64,000 bases of DNA. Source: Runella rosea. Its GTDB lineage: Bacteria > Bacteroidota > Bacteroidia > Cytophagales > Spirosomataceae. Position 1 is the stretch's first letter, and every line of letters starts with the position of its first letter. The DNA lies in NCBI RefSeq assembly GCF_003325355.1, contig NZ_CP030852.1, forward strand, positions 23,934 to 87,933, read 5' to 3'. The notes beneath the pieces were generated by a model that worked only from the letters and a program-made list of their open reading frames with translations, had not been told where the DNA came from and did not search any database. Of this stretch, positions 17,232-26,778 are shown piece after piece. Made by a program: the position numbers and the translations under genes.

Positions 17232-17792
17232 TCACATATTTTCCAGATTTCCTTCGCGCTTCTGCCACAATTTTTTAAAATAGGATGGAGGGACACCTGT
17301 CACCTTTTTGAACTGAGTCGATAAATGTGCGACACTACTGTAGTGGAGGCGATAGGCAATTTCGGTTAAATTTATCTCATCATATAGCAGCAATTCTTTG
17401 ACACGTTCAATTTTATGAAGGATAATGAACTGTTGGATAGTCATGCCTTTATGCTCTGAAAATATGTTTGATAAATATGTATAATCGTAGCCTAATTTTT
17501 CGCTGATATAGTCTGAGTAATTTACTTTGGGTACTTCATTCTCATAATGGATCATTTTAATGATGACGGCCTTTGTCTTTTCAATAAGGATACTTTTTTT
17601 ATCGTTAAGCAATTCTAGTCCTGATTGGAGTAGTTGTTCTTTAAGGATTTCACGTTGTGGTGGTGTAATCTCTTCCAAAAGCTCTACCATACCCAAGTCA
17701 ATAGTTTTGTAAGGCAACCTGAGCTTTTTTAGGGTCGCTTCCACTACCATTTTACAACGTAGACTGACCATAAATTTGATGTATAGCTTCAT
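17232..17792 (-). CDS. AraC family transcriptional regulator (short form)
   Basis: 186 residues, mainly a C-terminal AraC helix-turn-helix pair (SEKLGYDYTYLSNIFSEHKG, then INLTEIAYRLHYSSVAHLST and QFKKVTGVPPSYFKKL) with a short N-terminal region and no visible sensor domain. Short AraC regulators of this kind are frequent in Cytophagales and often lie near mobile elements. It lies just outside the IS relic, so the right border of the decayed element is probably nearby. Confidence 0.85.
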   Translation of the reverse strand: MKLYIKFMVSLRCKMVVEATLKKLRLPYKTIDLGMVELLEEITPPQREILKEQLLQSGLELLNDKKSILIEKTKAVIIKMIHYENEVPKVNYSDYISEKLGYDYTYLSNIFSEHKGMTIQQFIILHKIERVKELLLYDEINLTEIAYRLHYSSVAHLSTQFKKVTGVPPSYFKKLWQKREGNLENM

Positions 17793-18541
17793 GTAGTTTT
17801 TTGTTGATTGTATTCATTATATCATCGCTTTTACTAAAAGCAGATGAATACAAACCGAGGCCCTTAAGCTATACAAAACATAAGGTGAGCGTATCTACCC
17901 GTAAGCACTAAACAATCATGCCACACAACTAAAAAATTGGTCAAATTGTATATAAACCCTTTAAAATGTGAGATTTATGTAAGAAAAAATCTAAGATATG
18001 TAATACTTTACTGATGAAGCAGAATCAGTTTTAATTGAATTACAACAAAATCATTTTGTTTTTGCTGTGAATAACCTGCCAATACCAAAGTTTATTATGG
18101 GTGTCCCAAACGTAAAATGAGTTCCACTCATTTTACAGGGCTAGTCGAATTTAACACTTTAAAAAAGTGTGATTTATATAATTATTTTCTGGAAATATGT
18201 AACACAAATTATGCTCCTAAGTTTGACATTTGTATTATGTCTGTTTATAGTTATGCTATCGTTATGGATTTACTTGAAGTAAATACTTCTGCGAAATTGG
18301 ATTCCCCGTATTTTTCGACTTTCTACATCATTAATTGAACCTGCAGCTTACCCAATTGCTTGAAGAGTACTCAATTACGACTGTATCACAACAAAACAAT
18401 TAAAAATGAGCTATCTATCCGCTTATCGATTTTAAAACTGCTTTGGCCCATTTTTTATCATTGTACTTTTTGAGGGAGTATTTATTGCATTATTTTTTTT
18501 GTCAACAGGTTTAAGAGAATCACCATTTAATTTAAAAAAAA
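17793..18541. other. Intergenic region with one perfect hairpin
   Basis: About 750 bp without a convincing gene. Two short frames (about 18002-18118, and 73 codons at 18117-18338) are unrecognised and may be relics. A perfect inverted repeat, GTAAAATGAGT-TCC-ACTCATTTTAC, is at 18112-18136. The region ends with the weakly spaced leader of the ice-binding gene. Confidence 0.5.
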
Positions 18542-19768
18542 ATGAAAAAAAATTTATTTCTAATTCTAAGCGTATCCACCTTGGTTTGTTTGAAAAGTTT
18601 AGTTTTTGGACAGGCTCCTAATCTGGGGACAGCCTTTGACTTTGCATTATTTACGGCAAATGGGGCTTTTACGAATACGGGGGCATCAATGGTCATTGGT
18701 GATATTGGTACTAATGTGGGGGCTTTTAGTGGCTTTCCTCCAGGTACAGTAGTGGGAAACATTCGTTTGCCAGGTTCACCCGAAGCAGCGCAGGCCGCCA
18801 TAGATGTAGTATCGGCCTATAACTCTTTGAACTCACGTCCTTGTGGTACAATCATTGCGCCCGAATTAGCTGGGCAAACATTGATGTCAGGGATAGTTTA
18901 CTGCCAAAATACGGCCGCTCCTACAACTTTAAACGGAACCTTAACTTTAAGCGGGACTGGGATTTTTATCATAAAGTTAAGCAGTGCTTTAACGACCGCA
19001 ACTTCTTCATCAATTGTTCTGATTAACGGTGCTACCGCCAACAATGTGTTTTTTCAGGTAGATGGAGCCGTTACTTTAGGGACTGGCTCAGTCTTTAAGG
19101 GTACTATACTTGCACAGGGTGCTATAGTCCTGAATACTGGTGCTTCCCTTGAGGGGAGAGGCCTTTCAGTGGCAGGGGCAATTACATTAAACAATAATTC
19201 AGTGACCAATGTAGCGCGGCCATTACCCGTTACTTTGGTGTCTTTTACTGCCAAACCCCTTTCAAATCAAACAGTTGACTTGGCTTGGACTACATCGCTG
19301 GAAACCAATAACAAAGGTTTTCTCGTGGAGCGCAGTAAGGAATTGAGAAATTTTGAAAAGGTAGAAGAAATAAGCGAAATCGCTGCCAACAGCAATTCCT
19401 TGAAAACCTATCGCCTTGTGGATCGAAAAGCGTATTCTGGTACCAGCTATTACCGATTGACACAAACCGATCTCAGCGGTAAAGTGACGGTCTATCCAGC
19501 TATTTCGGTTGTTTTACGGGAAGATGCCTACGGGGTATTTCCTAACCCCGTTGTTAGTGAGGGAAGGTTTACCCTGCGTTTAGACGAGCCAGAAACCGCT
19601 TTGGTCAATCTTTATAGTATGGAAGGACGTTTGCTTCCCCTTCAAAAAATTGGAGTCCAGTCTGGTAATCTTATGTTAAAAGCTACTAGCAAGATAGCCA
19701 CTGGTGTGTATATTCTCTCAGTAGTGGAGCGAGGGCAAACGCGGAATCACCGCGTGGTCGTCGAGTAG
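18542..19768 (+). CDS. Ice-binding family protein (DUF3494) with T9SS sorting domain
   Basis: 408 residues. A signal peptide (MKKNLFLILSVSTLVCLKSL, cleaved near VFGQA) is followed by a DUF3494 beta-solenoid at about residues 28-222: LGTAFDFALFTANGAFTNTG, GDIGTNVGAF, and repeats such as GTGSVFKGTILAQGAIVLNT. After a linker (LPVTLVSFTAKPL) come an Fn3-like module and a C-terminal T9SS type A sorting domain starting near VFPNPVVSEGRFTL and ending with a VVVE tail. The family binds ice and inhibits recrystallisation. Export and surface attachment by type IX secretion are expected. Confidence 0.88.
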   Translation: MKKNLFLILSVSTLVCLKSLVFGQAPNLGTAFDFALFTANGAFTNTGASMVIGDIGTNVGAFSGFPPGTVVGNIRLPGSPEAAQAAIDVVSAYNSLNSRPCGTIIAPELAGQTLMSGIVYCQNTAAPTTLNGTLTLSGTGIFIIKLSSALTTATSSSIVLINGATANNVFFQVDGAVTLGTGSVFKGTILAQGAIVLNTGASLEGRGLSVAGAITLNNNSVTNVARPLPVTLVSFTAKPLSNQTVDLAWTTSLETNNKGFLVERSKELRNFEKVEEISEIAANSNSLKTYRLVDRKAYSGTSYYRLTQTDLSGKVTVYPAISVVLREDAYGVFPNPVVSEGRFTLRLDEPETALVNLYSMEGRLLPLQKIGVQSGNLMLKATSKIATGVYILSVVERGQTRNHRVVVE

Positions 19769-19829
19769 ATGTTATAAATTTTCAGTTCAATTTTTATTGT
19801 CCACCATCCACTACTAATAAAACTCAACC

Positions 19830-19976
19830 ATGAATACTAAAGGTCAGTATTTATCAGCTCCAGCCTCTAAAAAGGCGTATAAAACCCCCAAGTTAAAAGT
19901 CTTGGGTAAAGTAAAGAAAATGACTCAAAAACTTGGGTCGGCAACCGATGGTTTTGGCGGTTCTTTTGAAGGTTAA
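19830..19976 (+). CDS. Lasso-peptide precursor (48 residues)
   Basis: A 48-codon gene (ATG 19830, TAA 19974-19976), 61 bp after the ice-binding gene and 51 bp before the convergent cyclase. It starts MNTKGQYLSAPASKKA and contains YKTPKLKVLGKVKKMT, an exact match to the lasso leader rule YxxPxLxxxGxxxxxT that is read by the RRE protein. With the Thr at position -2 the core would be KLGSATDGFGGSFEG; Asp at core position 7 could close a seven-residue ring with the N-terminal amine. Seven-residue rings are known but rare, and Lys at position 1 is unusual, so the cut site is uncertain. The leader match is direct sequence evidence; the product is inferred. Confidence 0.82.
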   Translation: MNTKGQYLSAPASKKAYKTPKLKVLGKVKKMTQKLGSATDGFGGSFEG

Positions 19977-20027
19977 CCAAATGTATAAGTGAAGAAGTTT
20001 TACGTTTGATATATTATATACCCATAA

Positions 20028-21977
20028 CTACCTAGCATTTTTGGCTGAATCTAGCCAGAGTGCTAGGTAAATAATACGACTCAACAGCCAGTTGTACCGG
20101 GTTTTTCTTTGCATTGGCACTCGATGCTCAAATACAACATTCACGATTTTTAAAAATAGGGTGCGGTCAATCACCTCCCAAATGGCATGACTTGGCGATT
20201 TAAATTGCTGATGCGCTGCCAAATAGAGTTGCTGGGCCGAAATCGTACCGTATTCCACAAAGTTGGCTTTGGTAAGTCGAGAAACAATTTGAGAAGGCAG
20301 AATCGTTTGTAAGCCATTCCGAATCAAACCACGTCCGCGTCCATGATCAAAGCTGATTTTGGCAGGGGTCGACAGGCCTAACTCTACAACATTTTTGTCG
20401 AAGAAAGGAAACGTATATTGATGGCCGTAATAAGCACCAATGTGATTTAATTGCTCATTACAGATTACATTGGTTGTATTAAGAATTTGATTGGTAGAAA
20501 CATTAAACTCCGACGAAATAGAAGCGCTCAATGCTTCGGTAGACTGAAGCACTCTTGCAGGTATCTGCTGTTTAAACTCAACACTAAATGCATTGTCAAG
20601 AAGGTTTTGATGAACAATTTTAGCCTTGACACGCTGAATGCAATACGCAATAATGGCCGATGTAGAGATCCTAAGCGCCTGTTTTGTGATGGATAATGCC
20701 TTTAAAAAAGTACTAAATGGATGGGAGCGGAACCGCTTGGTTATATTGCCTCCAATGATGTGCAAGGCGTATTTTTCGTATTTTGAATGAGTGCTTAAGT
20801 CTCCGTTGTTATTCCCTAAAAAAGCCAGATTTCGCTCAGTGTATGAGATATATTGCAGACAGGCCAGGCGTAGTTCTTGCCAATCACTGGTGTCTATTAA
20901 GTAATCCAAGTACTCAAGACCGGTGGTGATAACACTGTCGCCGTCGTGCCCCGTGAGCAAACAATCACAACCCAGTTGTTTGGCCTTTATCGAAACACTC
21001 AGGTGAAAACTGGACGGAATGATAAAGTGGTCGGGGCGGTCAAAAAGCTGATTGATTTTCAGTACAGCATCGAGCACGTCAGCGGTGGGATGTACGGTGT
21101 GGTGTTGCGTATGGTATTGCTTCACGACAGCTTCCACAAACGTAGATTCATCAGTCGAAGCCAGCCCTGTGTCAATGTTGAAGGTATGAAGTGAAGGGCG
21201 TTTTTGCTGGGTGAGTAAAGATTGGGCGATACAACTGACCGATGAAGAATCCAAACCACCGCTCAAATGAGCGCCAATGCTCATTTTACCTTTTATTCGG
21301 GCGTCAATCGCGGCGGTAAAATGTTCTTTAAACAACGTTGAATATTCTTCGGGGCGGCTTATTTGGCTGAACTTTCCAAGGTTTGGGTTCCAGTAAGGTG
21401 CTAAATGTACTTTTTCGACATTGACTTCAAGAAAATGGCCCGGCAGAAGGCTGTAGATATTTTCGTAAAAAGTTTCTGAACTATAAGGTGTATACGTAGT
21501 ACTCCAGGTTAGGTACTCCCTGAATTTATGTCTGTTGGGTGTTACTACTATTCCCGCAAGCCCAATCAAAGCTTTAATTTCGGTAGCAAAGGCAAAAAAA
21601 CGACCCGGCTGATGTACATAGTAAAAGGGCATAACGCCCAGAATATCTCTTGCGCAAACCAGCGCCTGTTGGCGAGTATCCCACAAGGTTAGGGCGAAAT
21701 CAGCATTTAACTCATTGAACGAAGAAAGGCCATTCTGAAGAAAACTAGAAATAAAAAGTTGATTGATTGACGGGTTGGGAAAATCAGTATGCACCACGGC
21801 GTAAATACCAGCGGCATTGTTTGATTCAATTGTATTTCCAAACGCCAGCAGTGCTCCTTGGTCAATGATTTGACCCGATACCTCTCCCCGGTGCCTTAGC
21901 CTTTGTTTAATATGTGTGAGGTCTTGGGCAGAAACCGCCTTACCATCAAACCGAATCATTCCCGCAATCCCACCCAT
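20028..21977 (-). CDS. Asparagine-synthetase-like lasso-peptide cyclase
   Basis: 649 residues with an N-terminal class II amidotransferase fold (MGGIAGMIRFDG) and a C-terminal ATP-pyrophosphatase domain with SGGLDSSS at residues 239-246. The frame is open to 22004, but the ATG at 21977 aligns with the family start. True AsnB proteins have Cys at position 2; here it is Gly, so glutamine hydrolysis is lost. This is the known state of lasso C proteins, which adenylate an Asp or Glu side chain and attach the peptide N-terminus. It faces the precursor gene 51 bp away. No B1/B2 (RRE, transglutaminase-like peptidase) gene is visible nearby. Confidence 0.85.
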   Translation of the reverse strand: MGGIAGMIRFDGKAVSAQDLTHIKQRLRHRGEVSGQIIDQGALLAFGNTIESNNAAGIYAVVHTDFPNPSINQLFISSFLQNGLSSFNELNADFALTLWDTRQQALVCARDILGVMPFYYVHQPGRFFAFATEIKALIGLAGIVVTPNRHKFREYLTWSTTYTPYSSETFYENIYSLLPGHFLEVNVEKVHLAPYWNPNLGKFSQISRPEEYSTLFKEHFTAAIDARIKGKMSIGAHLSGGLDSSSVSCIAQSLLTQQKRPSLHTFNIDTGLASTDESTFVEAVVKQYHTQHHTVHPTADVLDAVLKINQLFDRPDHFIIPSSFHLSVSIKAKQLGCDCLLTGHDGDSVITTGLEYLDYLIDTSDWQELRLACLQYISYTERNLAFLGNNNGDLSTHSKYEKYALHIIGGNITKRFRSHPFSTFLKALSITKQALRISTSAIIAYCIQRVKAKIVHQNLLDNAFSVEFKQQIPARVLQSTEALSASISSEFNVSTNQILNTTNVICNEQLNHIGAYYGHQYTFPFFDKNVVELGLSTPAKISFDHGRGRGLIRNGLQTILPSQIVSRLTKANFVEYGTISAQQLYLAAHQQFKSPSHAIWEVIDRTLFLKIVNVVFEHRVPMQRKTRYNWLLSRIIYLALWLDSAKNAR

Positions 21978-22074
21978 ATTCATTAACGAAAAAAATAAAG
22001 ACAATACGTGCGCTTTTAGCTCTTCAAGGTACTGATTATCCCCACGGCAAACAATCTTCTGCTGGATTATGTCC

Positions 22075-22105
22075 TTGTAATATCTGCATTACTTTGTTAT
22101 CTTTA
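22075..22105 (+). promoter_or_regulatory. Bacteroidota-type promoter for the 22148 gene
   Basis: TTG at 22075-22077 and TATCTTTA at 22098-22105 are 20 bp apart and match the -33 TTG / -7 TAnnTTTG pattern, with one mismatch in the -7 element. They lie about 43 bp before the lipoprotein ATG. Confidence 0.45.
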
Positions 22106-22147
22106 CCCAAGGTCGCTTTTAGTAGCTGTTTATCAATTGTTTAAACG

Positions 22148-22861
22148 ATGTTTAAGAAACACAATTTGTGGTTTTTTTTCCTGCTGTTTTTCCTTGGCTT
22201 GTGCGAAGGATGTCGGCAAATGAACCATGAACCCACCCCCGATGACGCGGCTTTTTTCCCCCTACAGGTTGGTGATTATTGGGTGTATCAGGTGACGCAG
22301 GAAAAGTATTTGGCCATTAAATCATCCCTAAAAAGTAGTTATCAATTTCAAGAAAAAATTAAGAGTTCATACCTTCAAAATGGTCAATTGTTTTATCTAG
22401 TTGAAGAGTCTACCCGGCAAACGGAGCAGTCTGCTTGGAAGCTCACGGGCATCCATACGGTTTATAAAAGCCTTTCGGAAGTTGTTAGTCAAGAAAACAA
22501 CGTGCCGATGATTGAATTGGTCTTTCCCATTTTACTTACTACTTCTTGGAATTCTAATTTGTACAATACCCGCCCCGATACTAAACTCCAATATCAGAAT
22601 CAAGGTAAAGCGTATAGAAGGGGGCCTTTGGGGTTTGATCGTACTATTTCAGTGATGGGAGACAATGATTCTACCTTGGTCAATCAATCAAAATATTTCC
22701 GGATTTATGCCCCAAATATTGGTTTGGTGTACCGTGAAGATGTTGCTGTTGCCTTTTGCCAGTCGTCGTCTGATTGCATCGGCAAGGGCATCATTGAGTC
22801 AGGTGCAACAATGAAGTGGGAATTAATAGCGAGCAACCGATTGCTCAATACAACCAAATAA
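22148..22861 (+). CDS. Hypothetical lipoprotein
   Basis: 237 residues with a lipoprotein signal (hydrophobic run ending GLCEGC, Cys at about residue 25). The mature protein has DDAAFFPLQVGDYWVYQVTQ, a beginning often seen in small envelope proteins of Bacteroidota, and otherwise beta-rich sequence. The 3' end overlaps the convergent C25 peptidase gene by 17 bp. Function not recognised. Confidence 0.8.
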   Translation: MFKKHNLWFFFLLFFLGLCEGCRQMNHEPTPDDAAFFPLQVGDYWVYQVTQEKYLAIKSSLKSSYQFQEKIKSSYLQNGQLFYLVEESTRQTEQSAWKLTGIHTVYKSLSEVVSQENNVPMIELVFPILLTTSWNSNLYNTRPDTKLQYQNQGKAYRRGPLGFDRTISVMGDNDSTLVNQSKYFRIYAPNIGLVYREDVAVAFCQSSSDCIGKGIIESGATMKWELIASNRLLNTTK

Positions 22862-25800
22862 GTTTTCCAGTATGCATTTCTGCTTGCCCGTTTTTTCGGA
22901 TTAGCCGTAATTTATAGATGTAATGCCCGGGGGCTTTTGCCTGCCATAGAAAAGTGTTTTTACCAGCTTCGACGGGGTAATTGCCATCGAAAACAAGTAA
23001 TCCCAATAGGTTATAAATGGTCAGTCGCGACTCGGTCGGCAATTCCTCTCTGTTCAGGTTCAATTCAAACTTGACATATGAAATGGCTGGGTTCGGATAA
23101 GCCAAAAAAGTAATAGGGGCATTGGGGGGTAAGGGGTTGAGTGTTAGCGTATAGGGGTTTTTTGTTCGATTACCTGAGGCATCTTTTCCAAAAATAATGA
23201 GCTGGTAGGTTTTGTCTTCATCGAGGTCTAAATGGGTTGAGGCTCGCAGCCGATTGTCCGAAAAAGCGGTAATTTTCACTAATTCTGGGGATATTTTTTG
23301 AGGGCTACAGGTACTGCACGCCAACAAAAAAACCTCAAATGCACTTAAATCACTGGCCGACAATGGGTTCTCATCCACGAGATAAATATCTACTTTCGGT
23401 TTTGGGTCAACGAGGGCGTAGTTTTCTTTCATGACCCCGTTAATAAAAACACTAAGTACTGGGCTGACTACATCGGGTACAAGATTGGGTGGAAAACTGT
23501 TGCCCGTTGCCTGCGTCCAATCAATCAGAAGGGTGGTGGTATTGTTGGCTTTGTTCAGTTCAATAAAATGGTTGTTGGGGTCAATGCGTACTTCAATTTT
23601 GTTCAATATAGTATCCGTTGGTATGGTATGATACACCGTATCGCGGTAACGAAAACCGTTGACTAGAATTATTTTTTCGGTGGAGACTTTTCCCGTAATT
23701 TTCAATAACAATGAGACAGGTCGATCGGGCACGAATTTGCCTAAATTACTGATGGGAATTACCACTCGAATCGAATCACTGTTTTTGAGCGTACTTCCCG
23801 TGACCGAAGATTGAATGTAGATATCTTTTTGCGCCACGGCAAAATCGGGGCTTGATAATGGATATGGGATAAATGCGGGGTCTCCTTGAAGCACCATTTG
23901 CAACAAAACTGATACGTCAAAAGCACTAATGCTCTCTTTTTCAAGGTTTTCGTTCAGGAGTTGTTGGGTTCTGCCTAGCGATAACCCAAATGTGTTTACG
24001 TTGGTAAATAAATTGCCGTAAAGTTTAGTCAAGTAGCGGGTGGTGGGTGCTTCGTAGCTATAGTAGGAGTGGGCGAGTACTGCTGCCGCCCCTTTCTCAG
24101 GGGCCAACAGCCAGTCGGTAGAGAGGGTATTAAAACGGGAAAAAATCTCCCCAACTCCACAACCATTAAAAATCATGAGGGGATAAAATCGGTTACGGAA
24201 ACCATTCTCTGGCGGTGAAGCAAAACCAAAATTTAGGTCGGTGATGGAGGGCCCCGCGTGGCCAATAAATGTAATCAAGCTGGTGCCCTCATTGACAATC
24301 GGAGCAATATCAATGGATTCTACCTTTTCGTAAGGATTGCTTTTGTGGAAGGATGTTATCTTTCCACCCACAAATCCGTTTCTAAATATATCTCCCAGAT
24401 GTTGGATTGCGGCCTTCAAACTTTGCGCTTCGTCGTGGGTTTTTCCACCGCTGATGTGAACGATGTTTTTACGCCATAAACCCTCAGAAAATGTTTCCTC
24501 CAACTGTTTGAGTTTGGCCAGATAGGACAGAACCTGCTCGTCGGTAGTTACGTTGAGTCTTCCTGTGGGTATGGCGGGGGTATTGGCCGAAAAGCCTTTT
24601 AAACCAGACGTCAACAAAATATCGGAGCCTGGATAACCGATTGTCGGCACTAAATCATCGGCGGCAGTTTTGACAAAATAGGGATAACTACAGGCTTTAC
24701 CGATTAGCAGTAAATTTTTTACCGCCGTATTTGATAGCATAAAATCCGCAAAACGACGTATGGCTAACGGACCCCGCTCGCCGTAGTTAAACGCATCATA
24801 GAGAGAATCAGCCTCTACCATGAGTATCTTGTGCCCTCCCCCGATCGAGGAGGCACGGTAGTCGGCATAAGCTTTGGCTGAGTGTTTTAGCGAAGTATGG
24901 GTAATAATCACGTAATCTGTTGATGCAGAGAAGGTCAATTGAAATTTGACTGGCGCAATCCCCATTGGTTTCAACGACTGAGTCGTCAACAGAATGTCGC
25001 GGTTGCGGGTTGTTTCATCGACCACTATCTGCGCTTGGCCGTCACTAATTTCCAAAGTTAAGAGTCTGCAATTGGATTTGTCGGTTATGTCATAGCCTGT
25101 GGCGGTCGTGGGCACATTTTGTACCAAAAGTAAAGCAGACTGACGGGCGTTGGCCAGAAGGTGAAATACCTTGGAGGACACCCCCGCCATGTCGAAGGCC
25201 TGCGGATAGGATAGTTTTACGTAGGTAATTGAAAATTGATTTTTAATGTTGGTTTTTTTGGGCTCAAAACGTACGCTAAGGCGTTGGTTGAGCACCGAAC
25301 TTGCCGCAATGGTGGTCTGGAATGTCTGGCTCATAAATCCCCAAAAATCCAAGGAGGGCAGGGTGGTTTGGGGATTGGTGTCTACTTGAATCTCAATTTG
25401 ATGAAACAGATTATCCCGACCGTTGATCATGCCTTCCAGTTTGATGGGCCAATTGGTTTCGATTTGATTCACCAATTTGAAATGAACTACACCAATGGAG
25501 TCAGAGGTCAGGAGGTTTCCAGACCATCCCTCTCCAGGCTCAAAATAACTTTGTTGGAGCGTAGGTTCGATTCCTTTCAAACTGTTAAAAGTATATTCTT
25601 TTATGAAGGCTTGGACGGTCTCTTCAAGGTGGAATTTTTCAAGGATAAGGCCTTGTGCGGAGGTATTTAATTCCAAAATTCGTTTGCCAGCAGATGAAGG
25701 ATGGATGGTTAGGAAATAGGCAGCAACGTCCGAAAATAGCGTTTGATAGGGGTGTAGCCTTTTTTGTGGCCGATAGAGCAGCGAATCTTGACTCCCGTCG

Positions 25801-26129
25801 TTTCCTTCGCCGTAGAATTCAAGGTAATCAGTGTCTTCAAAAATCCCGTTTTGTTGGCCTACAATGCGTATGGCTATTTCCTTTCCTCGCCAGAATAATT
25901 GCCAATGAATAGGGTTTGTCTGGAGAAAAGTAGCATCTGCGTTTTTAATATCCTGATAACTGATACGATAAATTCCCGATTGCGTAATTGAAAATTTTAA
26001 ATATTTCTGATTGGGCCTAATCCATTCGTTGACCAACTGACTTTGAGCATTTAAGGTCAGGGTATTGAAACACAACCACGCTAGAAGTATTATTTTTACA
26101 CTTTCAAAGTGAAACAATGTTTTACGCAT
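22845..26129 (-). CDS. C25 (gingipain/PorU2-like) cysteine peptidase with T9SS signal
   Basis: 1094 residues with a signal peptide (cleaved near LNAQS). The peptidase domain occupies about residues 440-780. It contains AVKNLLLIGKACSYP, DDLVPTIGYPGSD, the catalytic His in TFIGHAGPS and the catalytic Cys in NGCGVGEIF. A beta-sandwich and a C-terminal T9SS sorting domain (LAYPNPAISYVKFELNLN ... GKLIWLY) follow. Family members include secreted gingipains and the type IX sortase PorU; the length and CTD suggest the PorU2 group. It may be a surface protease or help process T9SS cargo. Transcribed convergently with the lipoprotein. Confidence 0.82.
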   Translation of the reverse strand: MRKTLFHFESVKIILLAWLCFNTLTLNAQSQLVNEWIRPNQKYLKFSITQSGIYRISYQDIKNADATFLQTNPIHWQLFWRGKEIAIRIVGQQNGIFEDTDYLEFYGEGNDGSQDSLLYRPQKRLHPYQTLFSDVAAYFLTIHPSSAGKRILELNTSAQGLILEKFHLEETVQAFIKEYTFNSLKGIEPTLQQSYFEPGEGWSGNLLTSDSIGVVHFKLVNQIETNWPIKLEGMINGRDNLFHQIEIQVDTNPQTTLPSLDFWGFMSQTFQTTIAASSVLNQRLSVRFEPKKTNIKNQFSITYVKLSYPQAFDMAGVSSKVFHLLANARQSALLLVQNVPTTATGYDITDKSNCRLLTLEISDGQAQIVVDETTRNRDILLTTQSLKPMGIAPVKFQLTFSASTDYVIITHTSLKHSAKAYADYRASSIGGGHKILMVEADSLYDAFNYGERGPLAIRRFADFMLSNTAVKNLLLIGKACSYPYFVKTAADDLVPTIGYPGSDILLTSGLKGFSANTPAIPTGRLNVTTDEQVLSYLAKLKQLEETFSEGLWRKNIVHISGGKTHDEAQSLKAAIQHLGDIFRNGFVGGKITSFHKSNPYEKVESIDIAPIVNEGTSLITFIGHAGPSITDLNFGFASPPENGFRNRFYPLMIFNGCGVGEIFSRFNTLSTDWLLAPEKGAAAVLAHSYYSYEAPTTRYLTKLYGNLFTNVNTFGLSLGRTQQLLNENLEKESISAFDVSVLLQMVLQGDPAFIPYPLSSPDFAVAQKDIYIQSSVTGSTLKNSDSIRVVIPISNLGKFVPDRPVSLLLKITGKVSTEKIILVNGFRYRDTVYHTIPTDTILNKIEVRIDPNNHFIELNKANNTTTLLIDWTQATGNSFPPNLVPDVVSPVLSVFINGVMKENYALVDPKPKVDIYLVDENPLSASDLSAFEVFLLACSTCSPQKISPELVKITAFSDNRLRASTHLDLDEDKTYQLIIFGKDASGNRTKNPYTLTLNPLPPNAPITFLAYPNPAISYVKFELNLNREELPTESRLTIYNLLGLLVFDGNYPVEAGKNTFLWQAKAPGHYIYKLRLIRKNGQAEMHTGKLIWLY

Positions 26130-26778
26130 AACTCAGGTTGTATATTAAAGTGGATTCTGGATTACCCAGAAAAGTGCAAAAATGAGATATTTGTAGTATT
26201 TCGTGTATAGAACTTAAATGTATGCTTCATGACAAAACTAAATTACTTTGATTAATGAAATATGAGGTAGTCCTTGTGTCGATAGCTATCATGTATTGTT
26301 CACTGTACTTCTAATTCTCCTCCAACACTCAATTACATAGAAAGCTTTAACAAGGTAGACATTTTTTTTGGATGGTAAGTATCAGAAAATGGCTCTCCCT
26401 AAGGGGTAAATACACTGGCGGTTCAAGTTTCAGCCTTTAACTGACCTTGAAATATTAAAACGATTATTTTTTTGGTAGAAGAAGCCATTGTCTTGGCTGT
26501 CTGTGAGGGTGATTTTTAAAAAAAGGGAGGTTGATTATTTGTTAAAACCGTGATTTGTTTATACCAATGTCTACTTAAACACATAGTATGTAAATAGTTG
26601 GTATCCAAATGGTTGTCTTAGTTTGGTTAGGTGCTTGTGTAGTAAAATTTAATAAAAAATCAATTATTCAGATTCTGTGGTAGTATGTTCCCAAGATTTG
26701 CATTTTGGTTTATCTTGAAGTAAATGGATAAATTAAATCTGACTTAATCGAAAGCCATCGTTTAATCGACTAAATTTA
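26130..26778. other. Intergenic region, nothing recognised
   Basis: About 650 bp of AT-rich sequence between the peptidase promoter side and the end of the TPR kinase gene. I found no gene, repeat or RNA that I can support. Confidence 0.5.

Noticed and set aside
18117..18338. 73-codon open frame after the hairpin at 18112
   Set aside because: It begins inside the inverted repeat and shows no family features or codon bias typical of its neighbours.
20028..21977. Genuine asparagine synthetase
   Set aside because: Cys2 is replaced by Gly, so glutaminase activity is lost, and a lasso precursor lies 51 bp away. A role in another amide-forming pathway is not excluded.
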